This document shows positions 47,101 through 58,349 of a stretch of DNA of 64,000 nucleotides, in pieces. Each line of letters opens with the position of its first letter. Positions within the stretch are counted from its first letter, which is position 1. The DNA is taken from contig CM022670.1 in the NCBI GenBank assembly GCA_012295275.1, forward strand, positions 626,001 to 690,000. Reading direction: 5' to 3'. The notes beneath the pieces were generated by a model that was not told the origin of the DNA, searched no databases, and was given only the letters and a program-made list of their open reading frames with translations. The stretch is from Chrysomallon squamiferum. Taxonomy: Eukaryota > Mollusca > Gastropoda > Neomphalida > Peltospiridae. Both the position numbers and the translations under genes were made by a program.

Positions 47101-49790
47101 AACTTTGAGATAATATGTGACAAGGTACCTAGTAATCAATAACATTATTCAGATTCTGTTCTAATACGAATTGTAATATTAGTCGTAAATTAATGTAATA
47201 TATGTCTGTACGTAACAAATATTCCAATTATAAAACGGTGATAACGTTTAAGAAATATAATTTCCAAGATGAAATAAAAAGATTTCGACTGATAAAAAAT
47301 AATAACAATAACAGTCGAAACAAATTTTCTTATGTCGATCTTCCTCATCTCATTAATCTGCATACATTGTGTGTGTGTTTGTACATACATTCCTGTGTAT
47401 CTGTATATTTGTAATTCTAGCATAGCTGATTTAACACATTACAGTATTTACTGTCTGGAACTGAACTGTAACTTTAATTCTTACGGCAGGACTTTCGCCG
47501 CCATTTTGGCCGTTCCCTCGAAACGGTTCTCGTCGTTTCGCTTTTTGCTTGGCGTGATAAAATCAAAGTAAGAAATTGTAAGCATCATTTTTATTGATTT
47601 CGTTAGCGCCGTACAGTTGAAGTGCAGTGGCCAAAACTAAGCATTTATTTTGATTACTGTTGGACTCGTGTATCGACCAGCAGGCCGGATAAAGACGCGG
47701 ATTCACACATCTAGGAAAAGGTTCGCCAGTGAGACGATCTGCTGGAATAATCGCTCCCAATAACAATTTGTCATTTCAAAGTGTGCACGACCACGCTAAT
47801 CAACAGCCTTTAACCGCTCGTACATACACCCCGGCTTTCACCGCTAATATACACCTGAGGCCGATAATGTGTTGAAAGCAAAAACCAAAGCAGCTGATTG
47901 GTTTTGACGTATTGAGTTTACGACCTTTGTTTTTTTTTGTTCCGAGTTTTTCGAGCTGAAAAACACAATTTGAAAACTGCTCTTTGGGGATTTGATAAAT
48001 AACACGATGATGTATTTTCAATTTATCGCATAGTGAAAAAAAAAGTTTGATTCTCGCGTAAATAAATCAGTAACAAGCTACTAAAACAAACATTTGCAAT
48101 CAAGAACGTTGTTTGGAAAGAATGATGAGAGCATGTGCAGGACACTGTATGTAAGACAAACGAGACACTAACTCCGTAGTCCACTTGTTAGTATGTCTAT
48201 CACGCGACCGGCACTGGTCGTAAAATAGGTCTAAACGCTTTCGCCAATGGTCAGTGAATGAATCATTCGCGGCACTAGTGGACACGATATTGGTCAGCCG
48301 GTCGCTACACGACTTAGCGGCGAGACAGTAACAGACTCGCACATAAATGTCAAAGCTTTAGTCCACAAAGTTCTTAAAGTCTGCTGTAATCTTATAAGCA
48401 GATTTTTCAAAGCCAGACAAAACCATGTCTAGCAATAAGCTGATTTAAAGTATGTGATTTCCTCATATACTGCAAATCACTTCACAAATAATAAATAAAC
48501 AAACAAACAAACAAACAAAATAAAAATAAAAAAAAATAAAAAATAAACGTTCATTCGTATTACTACTACTGCTTTTTGACTGCTGCTACTACTACTACCA
48601 CTACTACAATCACCACTATCAGGGCCGGATTTCCCATATAGGCATTCTAGGCGAGTGCCTTGATTTATAAATAAATCATTATGTAAATGTAAAACCATGT
48701 TTTTGCTTTCAACTAGATCATAAGTCATAACTATTCATGTTATATAAACTAAGTGGGAAGGGTTAGGGGGACTTGAGCTTTGAGAAGGGGGCGGTAAAAT
48801 TTCTTTAGCCTATGGGCGGCAAGCACATTAAATCCAACCCTGACCCCTACTACTGTAATAAATAAATAAATATCGTAACAATTATCAGCTTAAATAAATA
48901 TCCGATATCATCGAGACCTGTATTACATAATACTGCACCATCCGCACAAAAGACAGTTTGTGATTATCTATTGTTTTTCAGCTCTGCTGATGTAATTATA
49001 AAACGTTATGTAAAAGCAGGGAGAATGTTATACAACCTGAAGCAAAACGTCTCAGTAACTCGAACAAAAGACATGGGCAATTACAATACTACTTTTATCT
49101 TTACTTTAAGCACGCAATCTTGGACCTAAATCAATTAATGTGAGCTTGATGCTTTAATATATTTGTTTTGTCGGACAGTTTAGTAAATGAGCAAGTTATT
49201 TTGAGTACACCGTTTTAATAACCAGTCAGTTAATTCCAATATTAGAGATTATTGAAACCTTATAAAGGTTAAAGTGTACCTTTCAGGCTGCTATGACATT
49301 TGAAAATGGAATTTTATTTCAACCAATCTTAAATCTACGATCTTAAGTACTGCGCCACCTAAACCGTATCGCTGACACAAATACCGAAAACAGCCTTTCC
49401 ATATCCGAAACCACAGCGCCACTGAAACCCGTATTAACACAAAATAACACAACCAAACTGCGGATTACTCTTTTGAAGGCTGCCATGCAAGTTCGGATGC
49501 ACTGAATTCTTTTCTCTTTTTTTTTTCTGTTCCTTTTGTTTATTTATTTGTTTATTTATTTATTTATTTTTTTTTTTTATTATTATTTCCACATACCTGG
49601 TTTATAAAAGAAATGTATGGTATATATGTATCTTGCTGTTTATGGGATGGTACAAACAACAATACTTGAAAGCAGCAGATTTTATCTCTTGAAGTTAAAG
49701 ATCTTGTGTTAGACAGCTAATTTAGCAACACATCAAAAAGTCGATAAAAAAAACCCACTGCAGTCCTTGTTTATTTATTTATTTTATTTA

Positions 49791-49836
<46 letters not shown>

Positions 49837-49972
49837 AATTTAGTTAGTTACTTACTTACTTATTTACTTATCTGCCTAAAGATCTTTGTTTTGGATTTTG
49901 TTATAAATTTGTTTGTTTTACTAATTTAATTAAATTCTCTGTATACAATTTTTTGATGTCGAAATATCTTTC

Positions 49973-50029
<57 letters not shown>

Positions 50030-50300
50030 CCTAAACCAGACTTATAAGAACAGAAACAATTATTGTTATTACTGCTGCTGTTCGTGTTCATTTATTTAAT
50101 TTCAATCCGTTTTAATTCTGAAAACAATTATATTCCTTATCAAAACAATGAATTAATTCGAAAATAATTAACTGATTATTAATGATCTTTAAATATTTAT
50201 ATTTTATTTACTGGCGGATAATTAGAAAACCAAATACTTAGACAGACATACATACAAACAGACCAACACATTATAGATAGATAAGCAGACAGACAGACAG

Positions 50301-50387
<87 letters not shown>

Positions 50388-50460
50388 AATGTAATAACTT
50401 ACTATTTCCGGTTGCTGCTGCTATGTTAAAAAGAAGTAGTATTTTAGAAAACCAGTCCAT
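26851..50460 (-). CDS. CA10: Carbonic anhydrase-related protein, CA10/CA11 type (9 exons found)
   Basis: Secreted, catalytically inactive alpha-carbonic anhydrase relative; the vertebrate proteins bind neurexins at synapses. Exons in transcript order: 50403-50460, 44028-44075, 43400-43536, 39313-39504, 30524-30619, 30095-30161, 29696-29850, 27379-27507, 26851-26890; GT/AG borders, continuous frame, 307 codons. It starts MDWFSKILLLFNIAAATG, a signal peptide. Then WWSYEG, PSYWGEFNPQW, GRQQSPINIEPSRLLYDP, YLINTGHDITLKL, GPLSYNYSVSEIKFHF, GSEH, YITYDGSLTQPGC, WLILNKPIYIS, NHRVIRTNINF, as in CA10. Zinc ligands: first His kept (KFHF), second missing (FAN), third kept (EMHV). Four N-glycosylation sequons are visible (NAS, NLS, NYS, NVS), and the Cys pair of TMCKYG and QPGCQE fits the family disulfide. 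The final short exon is uncertain (see 25904). The choice between CA10 and CA11 cannot be made; invertebrates usually have one pre-duplication gene. Confidence 0.92.
27730..27793 (+). repeat. (CTAA)n then (ATAA)n microsatellite
   Basis: About ten CTAA units followed by several ATAA units, in the CA10 intron between exons 7 and 8. Confidence 0.9.
28380..28665. promoter_or_regulatory. GC-richer island with a perfect CRE in a CA10 intron
   Basis: An abrupt rise in GC and CpG within an AT-rich intron (exons 7-8), with a palindromic TGACGTCA at 28545-28552 and several GCG-containing words. No ORF or splice pattern explains it. Consistent with an intronic enhancer or conserved non-coding element; inference only. 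Confidence 0.35.
29441..29521 (+). repeat. (AAT)n microsatellite
   Basis: Near-pure AAT with one interruption, in the CA10 intron between exons 7 and 8, about 175 nt downstream of the exon 7 donor in the transcript direction. Confidence 0.9.
30026..30252 (+). repeat. (ATT)n and (AAT)n arrays flanking CA10 exon 6
   Basis: A pure (ATT)n tract at about 30026-30085 lies about 10 nt beyond the exon 6 donor, and an (AAT)n tract at about 30182-30252 lies about 20 nt beyond its acceptor. The 67-nt exon 6 (30095-30161) is therefore squeezed between two complementary trinucleotide arrays that could pair in the pre-mRNA. Confidence 0.9.
31786..31860 (+). mobile_element. tRNA-like fragment (possible SINE head)
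   Basis: TTGCTCACTTGGTTGAACG resembles a tRNA A-box region (TRGCTCAGTTGGTTAGAGC type), and TTGTTCAGATTGC about 45 nt on is a weak B box. No convincing cloverleaf, so a decayed tRNA-derived repeat is likelier than a tRNA gene. Confidence 0.3.
36188..36411 (+). repeat. Self-complementary (AAT)n...(ATT)n block
   Basis: An (AAT)n arm (about 36197-36281) and (AAAT)n are followed after about 35 nt by an (ATT)n arm (about 36340-36380) and then (AAAT)n again. The arms can pair as a long AT hairpin. Confidence 0.9.
36918..37130 (+). repeat. 93-bp tandem duplication
   Basis: GTTATGTGCTCGTTCGCTGA and the following ACTGATCACGTAAT block occur twice, 93 bp apart (GTGCTCG at 36981 and 37074), each preceded by a TTTTTGTT-rich segment. 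Confidence 0.9.
37209..37289 (+). repeat. (GA)n microsatellite
   Basis: About 40 pure GA units in CA10 intron 4; a UC tract in the CA10 transcript. Confidence 0.95.
41554..42345 (+). mobile_element. Degraded non-autonomous DNA transposon with GTATAAGTCGA-type inverted repeats
   Basis: The left end (TATACTTGTGTACAAGGCGA, 41561-41580) matches the reverse complement of the right end (near 42321-42341) at most positions. Direct subterminal repeats of GTATAAGTCG occur at about 41586, 41643 and 42276. No transposase ORF, so it is a MITE-like or internally deleted copy. Confidence 0.55.
43175..43260 (+). mobile_element. tRNA-derived SINE head fragment
   Basis: TAAGTGGTCCAGTGGGTAGC followed by GCGCTCG is a good A-box-containing tRNA-like 5' half. 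The B box (GGGTTATTTTCC) is decayed and no clear tail remains. It lies in CA10 intron 3, about 140 nt upstream of the exon 3 left edge on the plus strand. Confidence 0.45.
43655..43905 (+). repeat. (ACT)n/(TGC)n imperfect trinucleotide array
   Basis: Interrupted ACT and GCT units over about 250 bp in CA10 intron 2. Confidence 0.85.
46515..46605 (+). mobile_element. tRNA-derived SINE head
   Basis: GACTAAGTGGTCAAAAC (A-box-like) and, about 55 nt later, GAGTTCGTATCCTGAG, which matches the B-box consensus GGTTCGANNCC at most positions. Probably the same family as the copies near 25640 (minus) and 43183. Confidence 0.5.
48620..48842 (+). mobile_element. hAT-like MITE, 223 bp
   Basis: It begins CAGGGCCGGATTT and ends AAATCCAACCCTG, giving 13-bp terminal inverted repeats with two mismatches. 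The CAGGG terminus is typical of hAT transposons. The flanking 8-mers ACCACTAT and ACCCCTAC match at 6 of 8 positions, fitting an old 8-bp target-site duplication. No coding capacity. Confidence 0.65.
49790..49862 (+). repeat. (TTAC)n microsatellite
   Basis: About 13 TTAC units with TTAG/TTAT interruptions at the 3' end. Confidence 0.9.
50301..50384 (+). repeat. (GA)n microsatellite beside the CA10 exon 1 donor
   Basis: About 40 GA units, so in CA10 pre-mRNA a (UC)n tract starts only about 18 nt after the exon 1 GTAAGT donor at 50402. Confidence 0.95.
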
Positions 50461-52649
50461 TTCTTTACGCGTGTCGTTCTTGTAGTACTTAAACTGCAAC
50501 ACCCACACTAGTCTCAGCACACTTGTAAAACACTGCCATCAATTACTTTAAAATCCAGCCGAGAACCGCAATCTTTTCTTTCACTATTGTTTCACTAATG
50601 TTTCTGTGGCAAAACCTCCTTAATGCGGAGATGTATCTATTTGGACTGTAGACAAATAAAGAAACACATCAACTTTGGAAATCAGACTTAGTTTCGGACG
50701 TACGTCCTGTTCGGAAATACGTCTACTTCGGACACTCTCGTACTTACTTAGAACAAAATTCCTATCTCGTACATTTTGTAACTTTTTACAACTGTACACA
50801 AAACCTGTTCTCTGAAGCAACAGGCCTGGACACACTCGAAGATTGGCACTTCTCTGTGATTGCGATAAACAGTAACCAATGATGAAGCGACCTGTTCTCG
50901 CTAACAGATTAAACCAATAATATCTCCCGTCTCATACACTGTCCACTTCTCTCCGCCGTCGTAGGATTAGTGTGTATTTAGTCATATTAGTTTACAGTGC
51001 AGCGCCAAGGGATGGCTTGCAGGGAGGGGTTTGCAGCTTCACCCTTAATCTTCATCAATGTCAAATGCAGCAATGCTATTGGCTTAATTACCCGTTTCTC
51101 TGAGTTTACATATATTCAATATTCACCAAGAATGTACGTATGTATGTATGTGTGTTTCTGTATATGCTTCATGAGAAATAATCTTAATGCATATACGAAA
51201 AGAACCTGCTGTATACAATGGTTCAGATACTGTAAGTTTGAAAATAAATAATTTCTCAGTTTTAAGTAAAATATGTCTAATTGCATCTACGAAACAAAGT
51301 CATATTTTTATTCGAATATTGCAAATTCAATCGTAATTTGAAGATAAAATCCACCTATTCTTCTCTTGCAACAAAATTCTTATTCCCGGAATCCTTGTAT
51401 GTAAAATGTCTGGTTTTGTCGATTCTGTCTGTGATAGTGGAAGTGGGTAAACTGCTTTGACTAAAATATATATAAATCTCAATGAATCACTGATGTCGAG
51501 TTTTCTCGTTTAGATAGAACGCAGTTAATTTAAACAGTTCGGTTAAAATGACTTCGGTTAAAGAAAAAGACAGAGAAATCAACAAATCCAGGAATAAGTT
51601 TTAAATGAACAAATATAACGTTGTCCTGTTTTGAGTTTATATCACAAATGTCGCATTAACGATGGACAATGTACAAAATATAATGATGAAATATTAATAA
51701 AAATTAAAGCATTAAAAAACATGTTAAATATATATATATATAAGTTTATTTAATGCCACAGTGTGTATATGTGTATCTCGGCATATTTACTGGTATATGT
51801 TTTTATATAAAGATACTATATATTTATGTATATTTGTATATGTATTTGTGAAATTAATTGTGCGCTGTTATGTTTGTATTTGTAATCAAGTTAATATATA
51901 AATGAAATTAGTTTCTTGTTGCTCTGTATGCTGATGGTCAACACTTACAGAGTATATAATTGTTTTATTATTATTATTTTTTTTTTTAACTGAATGACAT
52001 ACCTGACAAAAGTCTTATGACAGGAAGTATAGAATTACTTACGTGTTTTCTTCTCAGATTTCTCGACTGATAATTGAAATTTGATCACACAGTGATTAAT
52101 TATTCCCGAATCTATGACTAGATTTGAGAAGATTCGAAGCGACAGAAACAATATGTCTCTGTGTTAATATTAAAAACAAGAGTAGTTTTAGTGTAACACA
52201 AAGAATCAAACAACAAACTTTTAAAATAATAATTTAATAATAATAATAATAATAAATAATAATAATAATAAGACGTGAAGGGCGGATGGAAGAATAAATG
52301 ACATTATGAGAGTGAGAAACTGAGAAGGATAGAATGAATGACCAAACGAATAAAATAGTGGACACTGTGTGAGTGACAGAAGAAATAAAAGACAGATAAT
52401 GTGAGGAAATAAAACAAAATGAGTTAGCGAATTCGGTCGTCTCGATATCAAGAGGAAATAATGAAAATAGATCTAGATGAAAAGAGTAATAGAAAAATGT
52501 CAGAAAGTAAGTAATGACAAAGTGACAAAACAAAAAAGTGAATGGTGTCTGTAGAAAATTATCTGTTTTTCTTTCTTCTTGCTCTGTGTCTTTCTTTCTG
52601 TCTGTTCTCTCGGCTTCTCTCTTCTTTCTTTCAAACTCCGTCTCTTTCT

Positions 52650-52669
52650 TCTCTCTCTCTCTCTCTCTC

Positions 52670-52752
<83 letters not shown>
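52650..52752 (+). repeat. (TC)n microsatellite
   Basis: Two pure TC blocks split by a CGAT interruption, in a wider pyrimidine-rich stretch from about 52560. Confidence 0.95.
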
Positions 52753-52756
<4 letters not shown>

Positions 52757-53460
52757 TTCTTCTCCCTCTCCTCTCGCCCCTCTCCATATCCTTGAATTCC
52801 CCCCTTTCTCATTCTTGCAGTTTAAGATTACAGACACATTTGTAAAAGTTTTATTAACGGTTGTGTGTATTGATCAACACAACATCTTCCAAACTGTGTT
52901 CTGTCTTCACCGAGGTTTTCCTCTCTCAACTCAAAAGTCTGGATCTTCCAGCCGCGTGTGTAAGACTGACGGGATAAACGGAGCTAATAAAATTGCTTAT
53001 TAAAAGCTTTTGCAAGATGAGTGCTTGTGTCAGTTGTTGAAAATGAATTTAAAGATACAGAGATTGCGCCGATTCACGTCTTACCGAGTGTTTCCCACTT
53101 CTGTCGAATTTGTAACCATTGTCTCTGTCGATTATGCAGTTTTCAAGTTTACTCGTATTGTCTGTAGATTCGCTGCTGTTGTTGAAATTAAACCATTGTT
53201 TGTTAGTTCATTTACTGAATTATGTTGAAATGTAACGATTTTCTGTGGACTGAGCAACTATAAAATGTTAAACTAGTTTCAGGTTCGCTGCAATTTAACA
53301 ACCGCCTGTTGCTTTATTGGCTTTATAAAGTTTTTCTTCTTCTTCTTTTGTCAGCTTTGTTGAAATTTAACTTGTGTCTGTTTATTCAGAGACTGCAATG
53401 TGTTCACAGTTTTGTTGTAATTCAGCCAATTTTACTGTTTTAGTTATTTATTGCGTTTTG

Positions 53461-53590
53461 TCAAAATTTAACCATTTTCTGTTTAGTCATATAATTATTC
53501 TGTTTCCTGTTTTGTCAAAATTTAACCATTTTCTGTTTATTCATATAATTATTCTGTTTTCTGTTTTGTCGAAATTTAAGTGTTTTCTGT
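53461..53590 (+). repeat. 54-bp tandem repeat
   Basis: The word TCAAAATTTAACCATTTTCT recurs at 53461 and 53515, with a variant at 53569. Weaker relatives (GTTGAAATTTAAC and similar) extend the array back to about 53180. Confidence 0.9.
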
Positions 53591-54606
53591 TCGTTCCCTG
53601 ACAGTGACAAACAACAACAGATCACGGAATTGTTTTGTTGGTTTTTTTTTTTTTGTTTCTTGGTATTTTTAATTTTTTGGCTGATTTGTTGGTTGTTTCA
53701 TGGCTGGTCGACTGACAGATTGGTTGATTCTGTCGTCCAGTGATCAGTTTGAACTCGATGTTTAGTGTGTCTTCCCTCTCCGTAGATGGGCTTAATCGAA
53801 GGAAATTTTCGTTCGTGAAATAAAAGTAACTGTGAAGTTATGCACAGACTGATGTATGTTTCTATGTCTGTGAAGATAAACTGAAGTGTAAGTTGGAAAA
53901 CTGACAATGAAAGAAATAACAAATGAATTTCCTTTTTATCGTAGAATTAAAAAAAAAAATAAAGGAAAAAAAAATAAAAGGAAAAAAAATCACGGATGAA
54001 ATCTCCTACTTGACTTGAATTCGATACAAACACAGACCTTTGCTCTGAGAAATTTAATTTTGCAAGACGTTATAAAAATATGTTATTTTCTCCGTTTATT
54101 TTGCCTCCGCTCGCTGCTGGCTGGCAAGGGAAATCATTCCGCCCTGATACAGTCACCAGATTCGTCATTTGTTACCACAAGCATCGTAATAAAACCACAA
54201 TTACATTTCTCCCATGCGAGATTTACTTTAGAGTAATGTGCTTTTCATCGAACGAAATGTTTGCCTTTTTAAGTTCTAATTAGACGTCTGCTGAAAACAG
54301 TCTATAAGAAGTCTTGCATGAATGGTCTTCAGTCCGAGTTCATCTAAACAAATTATCCAATTCCAGTCTAATTATTAGTACACTGTGTACCAGTTCGCTG
54401 ACGTCAGTTCGCGCGGTCAGACTGAAGTGATCTCTGATACGTTTTCAACTTGTTTGTAGACTTGTATCGTTTGTCTCAAACAAATGGGTTTAATTCCAGC
54501 TTCATTTCCAGTCTGTTTCATTACACTGGCGTGATCAATTTTAGAGTGTATTGTCTGGAGCAATGGTTGGAACATGAAATAAAGGTAAAATGATATAATA
54601 ATTACG

Positions 54607-54665
54607 CCTCGGTCTGGGATAAGTGTTCTAGCACTGAACTAGAGACCGTCCCATGATAGTCAGCT
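54607..54665 (-). mobile_element. tRNA-like SINE head (second type)
   Basis: On the minus strand, CTAGTTCAGTGCTAGAACAC matches the A-box and D-arm pattern of tRNA-derived SINEs (TAGCTCAGTGGTAGAGC type), and the region to about 54607 could form an anticodon-like arm. No B box is evident. Confidence 0.4.
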
Positions 54666-55012
54666 TTGATTAAATAATGTGATCGATTCTGTTATCATAC
54701 ATGAACTATTATCAAAACTAGTCCAACCAAACTGCATTTTGAAAAAAATAAAAATTATAAAAAAAATAAACTTCAAGCAAATCATTACTATTCATTATCA
54801 GAGTATCTTTCATGATATTCGATTACGTAATGTCAGTGACAATTCCAATGTCCAATTCATGGCATTGTGTTATAAATCAATTGTTTTTCATTGTTCACAA
54901 TTCATTGATTAAATATCAGACTTCGTAGTAATTAAACTCGACTTCTTGGCCTTCCTAAATATATTAACTAGTTTAGATAATAAACTAGAAAACATCATTA
55001 CAAACTTTGTTA

Positions 55013-55186
<174 letters not shown>

Positions 55187-55477
55187 TGATCTGTATGATC
55201 TGCTCGCGTTCTCAAAACGTATTTTAATTTTTAACTCTGGTTTATGTCCAATTTCACATACTTAATTAAACGTGAAGGTAAAAAGAAATACAAACATGCC
55301 TGAAATGCATGTTAAAAATCATTTATCGTAAGACACTGTCTCATAAAATTGATAGTAATTAAATTTTATATTTTATTTCAGCAGTAATAAAAACGAAACA
55401 GGTAGAACAGAGAATATATTAATTAGAGCAAAAGATTTAAGAACAAGGTTAAATTATTTGAAGTTCTTGATGAGTGC

Positions 55478-55478
<1 letters not shown>

Positions 55479-55565
<87 letters not shown>
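55479..55565 (+). repeat. Pure (TC)n
   Basis: About 43 units followed by a short TATATATATA. Confidence 0.97.
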
Positions 55566-55567
<2 letters not shown>

Positions 55568-56877
55568 ATATATATATACAGATGCGTGAATTAGGCCATT
55601 ATCAAGGCGATTTAATTTAACTTTAGTCTTAAATCTTTGTTTGCACTAATTTAAATATTCTTTATTGTAGTCAATTTATTGTTATTTAACGCTCAAATGA
55701 TATAAAAAAAGATCAGTAGTTTTATGAGACAAAGTTTCAACAATAAATTATTTTAAACATTTTCAATCATGTAGGTTTTTATTTTATTTTATTTTTTTAT
55801 TTTTAATTTTTTCAATTTTTCGTTTATTTTATTTTTTTCTTTACTTCAACATTTAATTAAGTTATTTAGGATTAATATGAGGAACTGGATATAGTTTAAA
55901 TCAATTAAATTATACTTTGCGAATACAAATACATCCTTTTGAATAATTTTTTTTTTTTAAATATATATTCTGTTTATTTTTCAGAGCTTATTTTGAAATA
56001 TTAGCACACTGTTGAATGCTGACAAATCTTTAATCAGGTATAACAAGAATACATTCTTAAGAAAATACACAGACAAAGAAAAGGAGAAGAAATCAATTAT
56101 TTTTTAGTTTTTCCTGATAATAAAAATCGTGAGGAACAAAAGCTAATTCCAAAGAAAAAAGAGAAAACGACAAGAAAAAATTAATCAGTAAATAAAACAA
56201 AAAATAAAAAACCACAAAAACACTTATTTGAGGGTGAAAAAAATGGAATTGTTTTCTTTCTTTTTTTAAAAAAAAGCGATTTGTTTTCTGCACAAAGTAA
56301 ACGCAACATTTGTTACAATTCCCAGGCGATCACAACAAAATATAGCTTTAATTTAATGGGCGCAAATAATCACTGGAAAAAATCTTTAATTTACAGTTGG
56401 AATTGACTAGTGCGGTACGCACCGGTGTTCCTAACGCGACCGGGGCGCCTTGGGCCCAATAGAATACCATGAAGAACTCATAAAGCCGACGAGTGTCTGC
56501 AAGTCCTGATTGAACCAGTGCAGTCTAATGCATCCAAATGCGACCAGCGGCAGTTAGTACAGTCTTCGACAATCACAAAATGTATCGGGTTTCTTCTTCT
56601 TGTGAAACCAAATAATTTTCTATAGAGTTTACACCGAGTAGGTTCATAACCTTCGAGTTGTTTTACGACTCTGTCGGCGAAACGACCATCAACAACGACT
56701 TCGACAACCGACTATTTAAGTACTTTAGCCTTCGTTTTATATACGCTGGCTTAATAAATTATTTACGTATTTGAATATTTTTACAATTTAAATTTGGTTG
56801 CGGAATAGTCAATGAATTTATGTGTTACACAGACTGGATTATCTGTCTATAGAGTGAACTTTAAATAATATAAGGCC

Positions 56878-56928
<51 letters not shown>

Positions 56929-57900
56929 AAAACAACAACAACAAAACATAAACAAAAAACCCCCAAACAAACAAAAAAACCTGCGAAAATGTTCACTTTA
57001 TGTATTTAAATATTTCAAAGATTCAAAATTAACCTTTAGTAGTACAAACAAGTTGCTTAACTCAGTTTTGTTTGGTTAGTTCTACGTGGCAGTTTTACTT
57101 ACTACTACTACTAATACTACTACTACTACTATTGCTACTACTACTACTACTACTACTAATAATAATAATAATAATAACAATATTAATAATAATAAACTGA
57201 CAAAAATTGAAATGACGAATTTGAAAAATGATTTACTCAGTCTGTCAAGTTAATTTGCGCATACAAAGAGGCTGGGGATAAAATACGAATGTTTAAAAAC
57301 AATGGATTATCTGATGGAGTCACATATACGTGGGACCTTTAGCAATTACAGTAGAACAGTCAAAAACGCGTAACACAGAAGAAACTGGGTTAATAAAATC
57401 ATATTTTACAAGACGAATTTATGGGAGACTGCTGTAGTTACTAAAAACAAGGCAATATTCGCCGACCTTCGGACAGATCAGAGAGTTTCGCTAGATTAGA
57501 AGCCTCGTTTTGTTACCATTGAAGAAAGTAATGAAATAATATTGATTTCAGAGGAGATTCGTGCTCAGCATAGACATTGACATGGCTTCTGAACACTTGG
57601 GTAATATTTTCAAAACGACTAGGTGACGTTTGTTAGTGTATGTAGGTCTTGGCTCTGTCGGTTGTAAAACACGAATAAAAATATTGGTGGTAAATCCGAG
57701 GATAACGTTAATTGCGGTCTAGGTTTTGTCTGTGTCTTTGTGTTTGTTGTAGGAAATTGGACTGTTTGTTGTGTTTGCTCGGAGAATGAGATTTAAATTA
57801 AGAATGTATACGTGATATTCAACAAAGATAAGTGTGGAATTAAAAAGACAGAGATTAAGAGTCAAAGATTTAGAGAGAAATAGAGATTTAGAGAAATAGA

Positions 57901-57902
<2 letters not shown>

Positions 57903-57977
<75 letters not shown>
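57903..57977 (+). repeat. (GA)n microsatellite
   Basis: About 37 GA units inside a longer purine-rich stretch (57840-58025). Confidence 0.95.
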
Positions 57978-57981
<4 letters not shown>

Positions 57982-58294
57982 AAGTGAGACAGAGAGATAG
58001 ACAGAGAGAGGAGAGAGAGAAAATAGATGTATATAAAGAGGAGCAAAGACTAAAGTGGAAGATAACTCTCGGCTGTAGTAAACTGGTAAACAGTTAACGA
58101 GTAATTAAACAGTTAAGTGATGACTCAAGCATTCATCATTTACTCATTTCAAATAATTAGATCACAGTTGTCATAATTCTGAATTTTCTGCCTTCCACTA
58201 GAATATATATACGTTTTTAAATTAACGTGTTATTTTAAAGAGTTTGAAGTTTCTTGATAATGATAACTTTTCATTTTTTTCATTATTTTTTTTC

Positions 58295-58298
<4 letters not shown>

Positions 58299-58348
<50 letters not shown>
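58299..58348 (+). repeat. (GT)n microsatellite
   Basis: About 25 uninterrupted GT units. Confidence 0.95.

Positions 58349-58349
<1 letters not shown>

Larger units (their letters stand above)
44076..50402 (-). other. CA10-like intron 1 (6.3 kb)
   Basis: No exon recognised. Contents: an (AAT)n tract at about 44086-44143, a GC-richer block at 45890-46150, a tRNA-like SINE head at about 46515-46605, another GC-richer block at 47480-48340, a hAT-like MITE at 48620-48842, a TTAC microsatellite at 49790-49862, poly(T) at 49981-50022, and (GA)n at 50301-50384 next to the exon 1 donor. Confidence 0.7.

Noticed and set aside
50403-50520. Upstream extension of the CA10-like signal peptide (LRLVWVLQFKYYKNDTRKE before MDWF)
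   Set aside because: The extension has no ATG (it begins at GTG) and contains charged residues unlike a signal peptide; MDWFSKILLLF is the better start.
52234-52812. Arg/Glu and Ser/Leu repeat open frames (also 11206-11571, 50197-50520, 54946-55227)
   Set aside because: Artefacts of (GA)n/(TC)n dinucleotide repeats read in frame.
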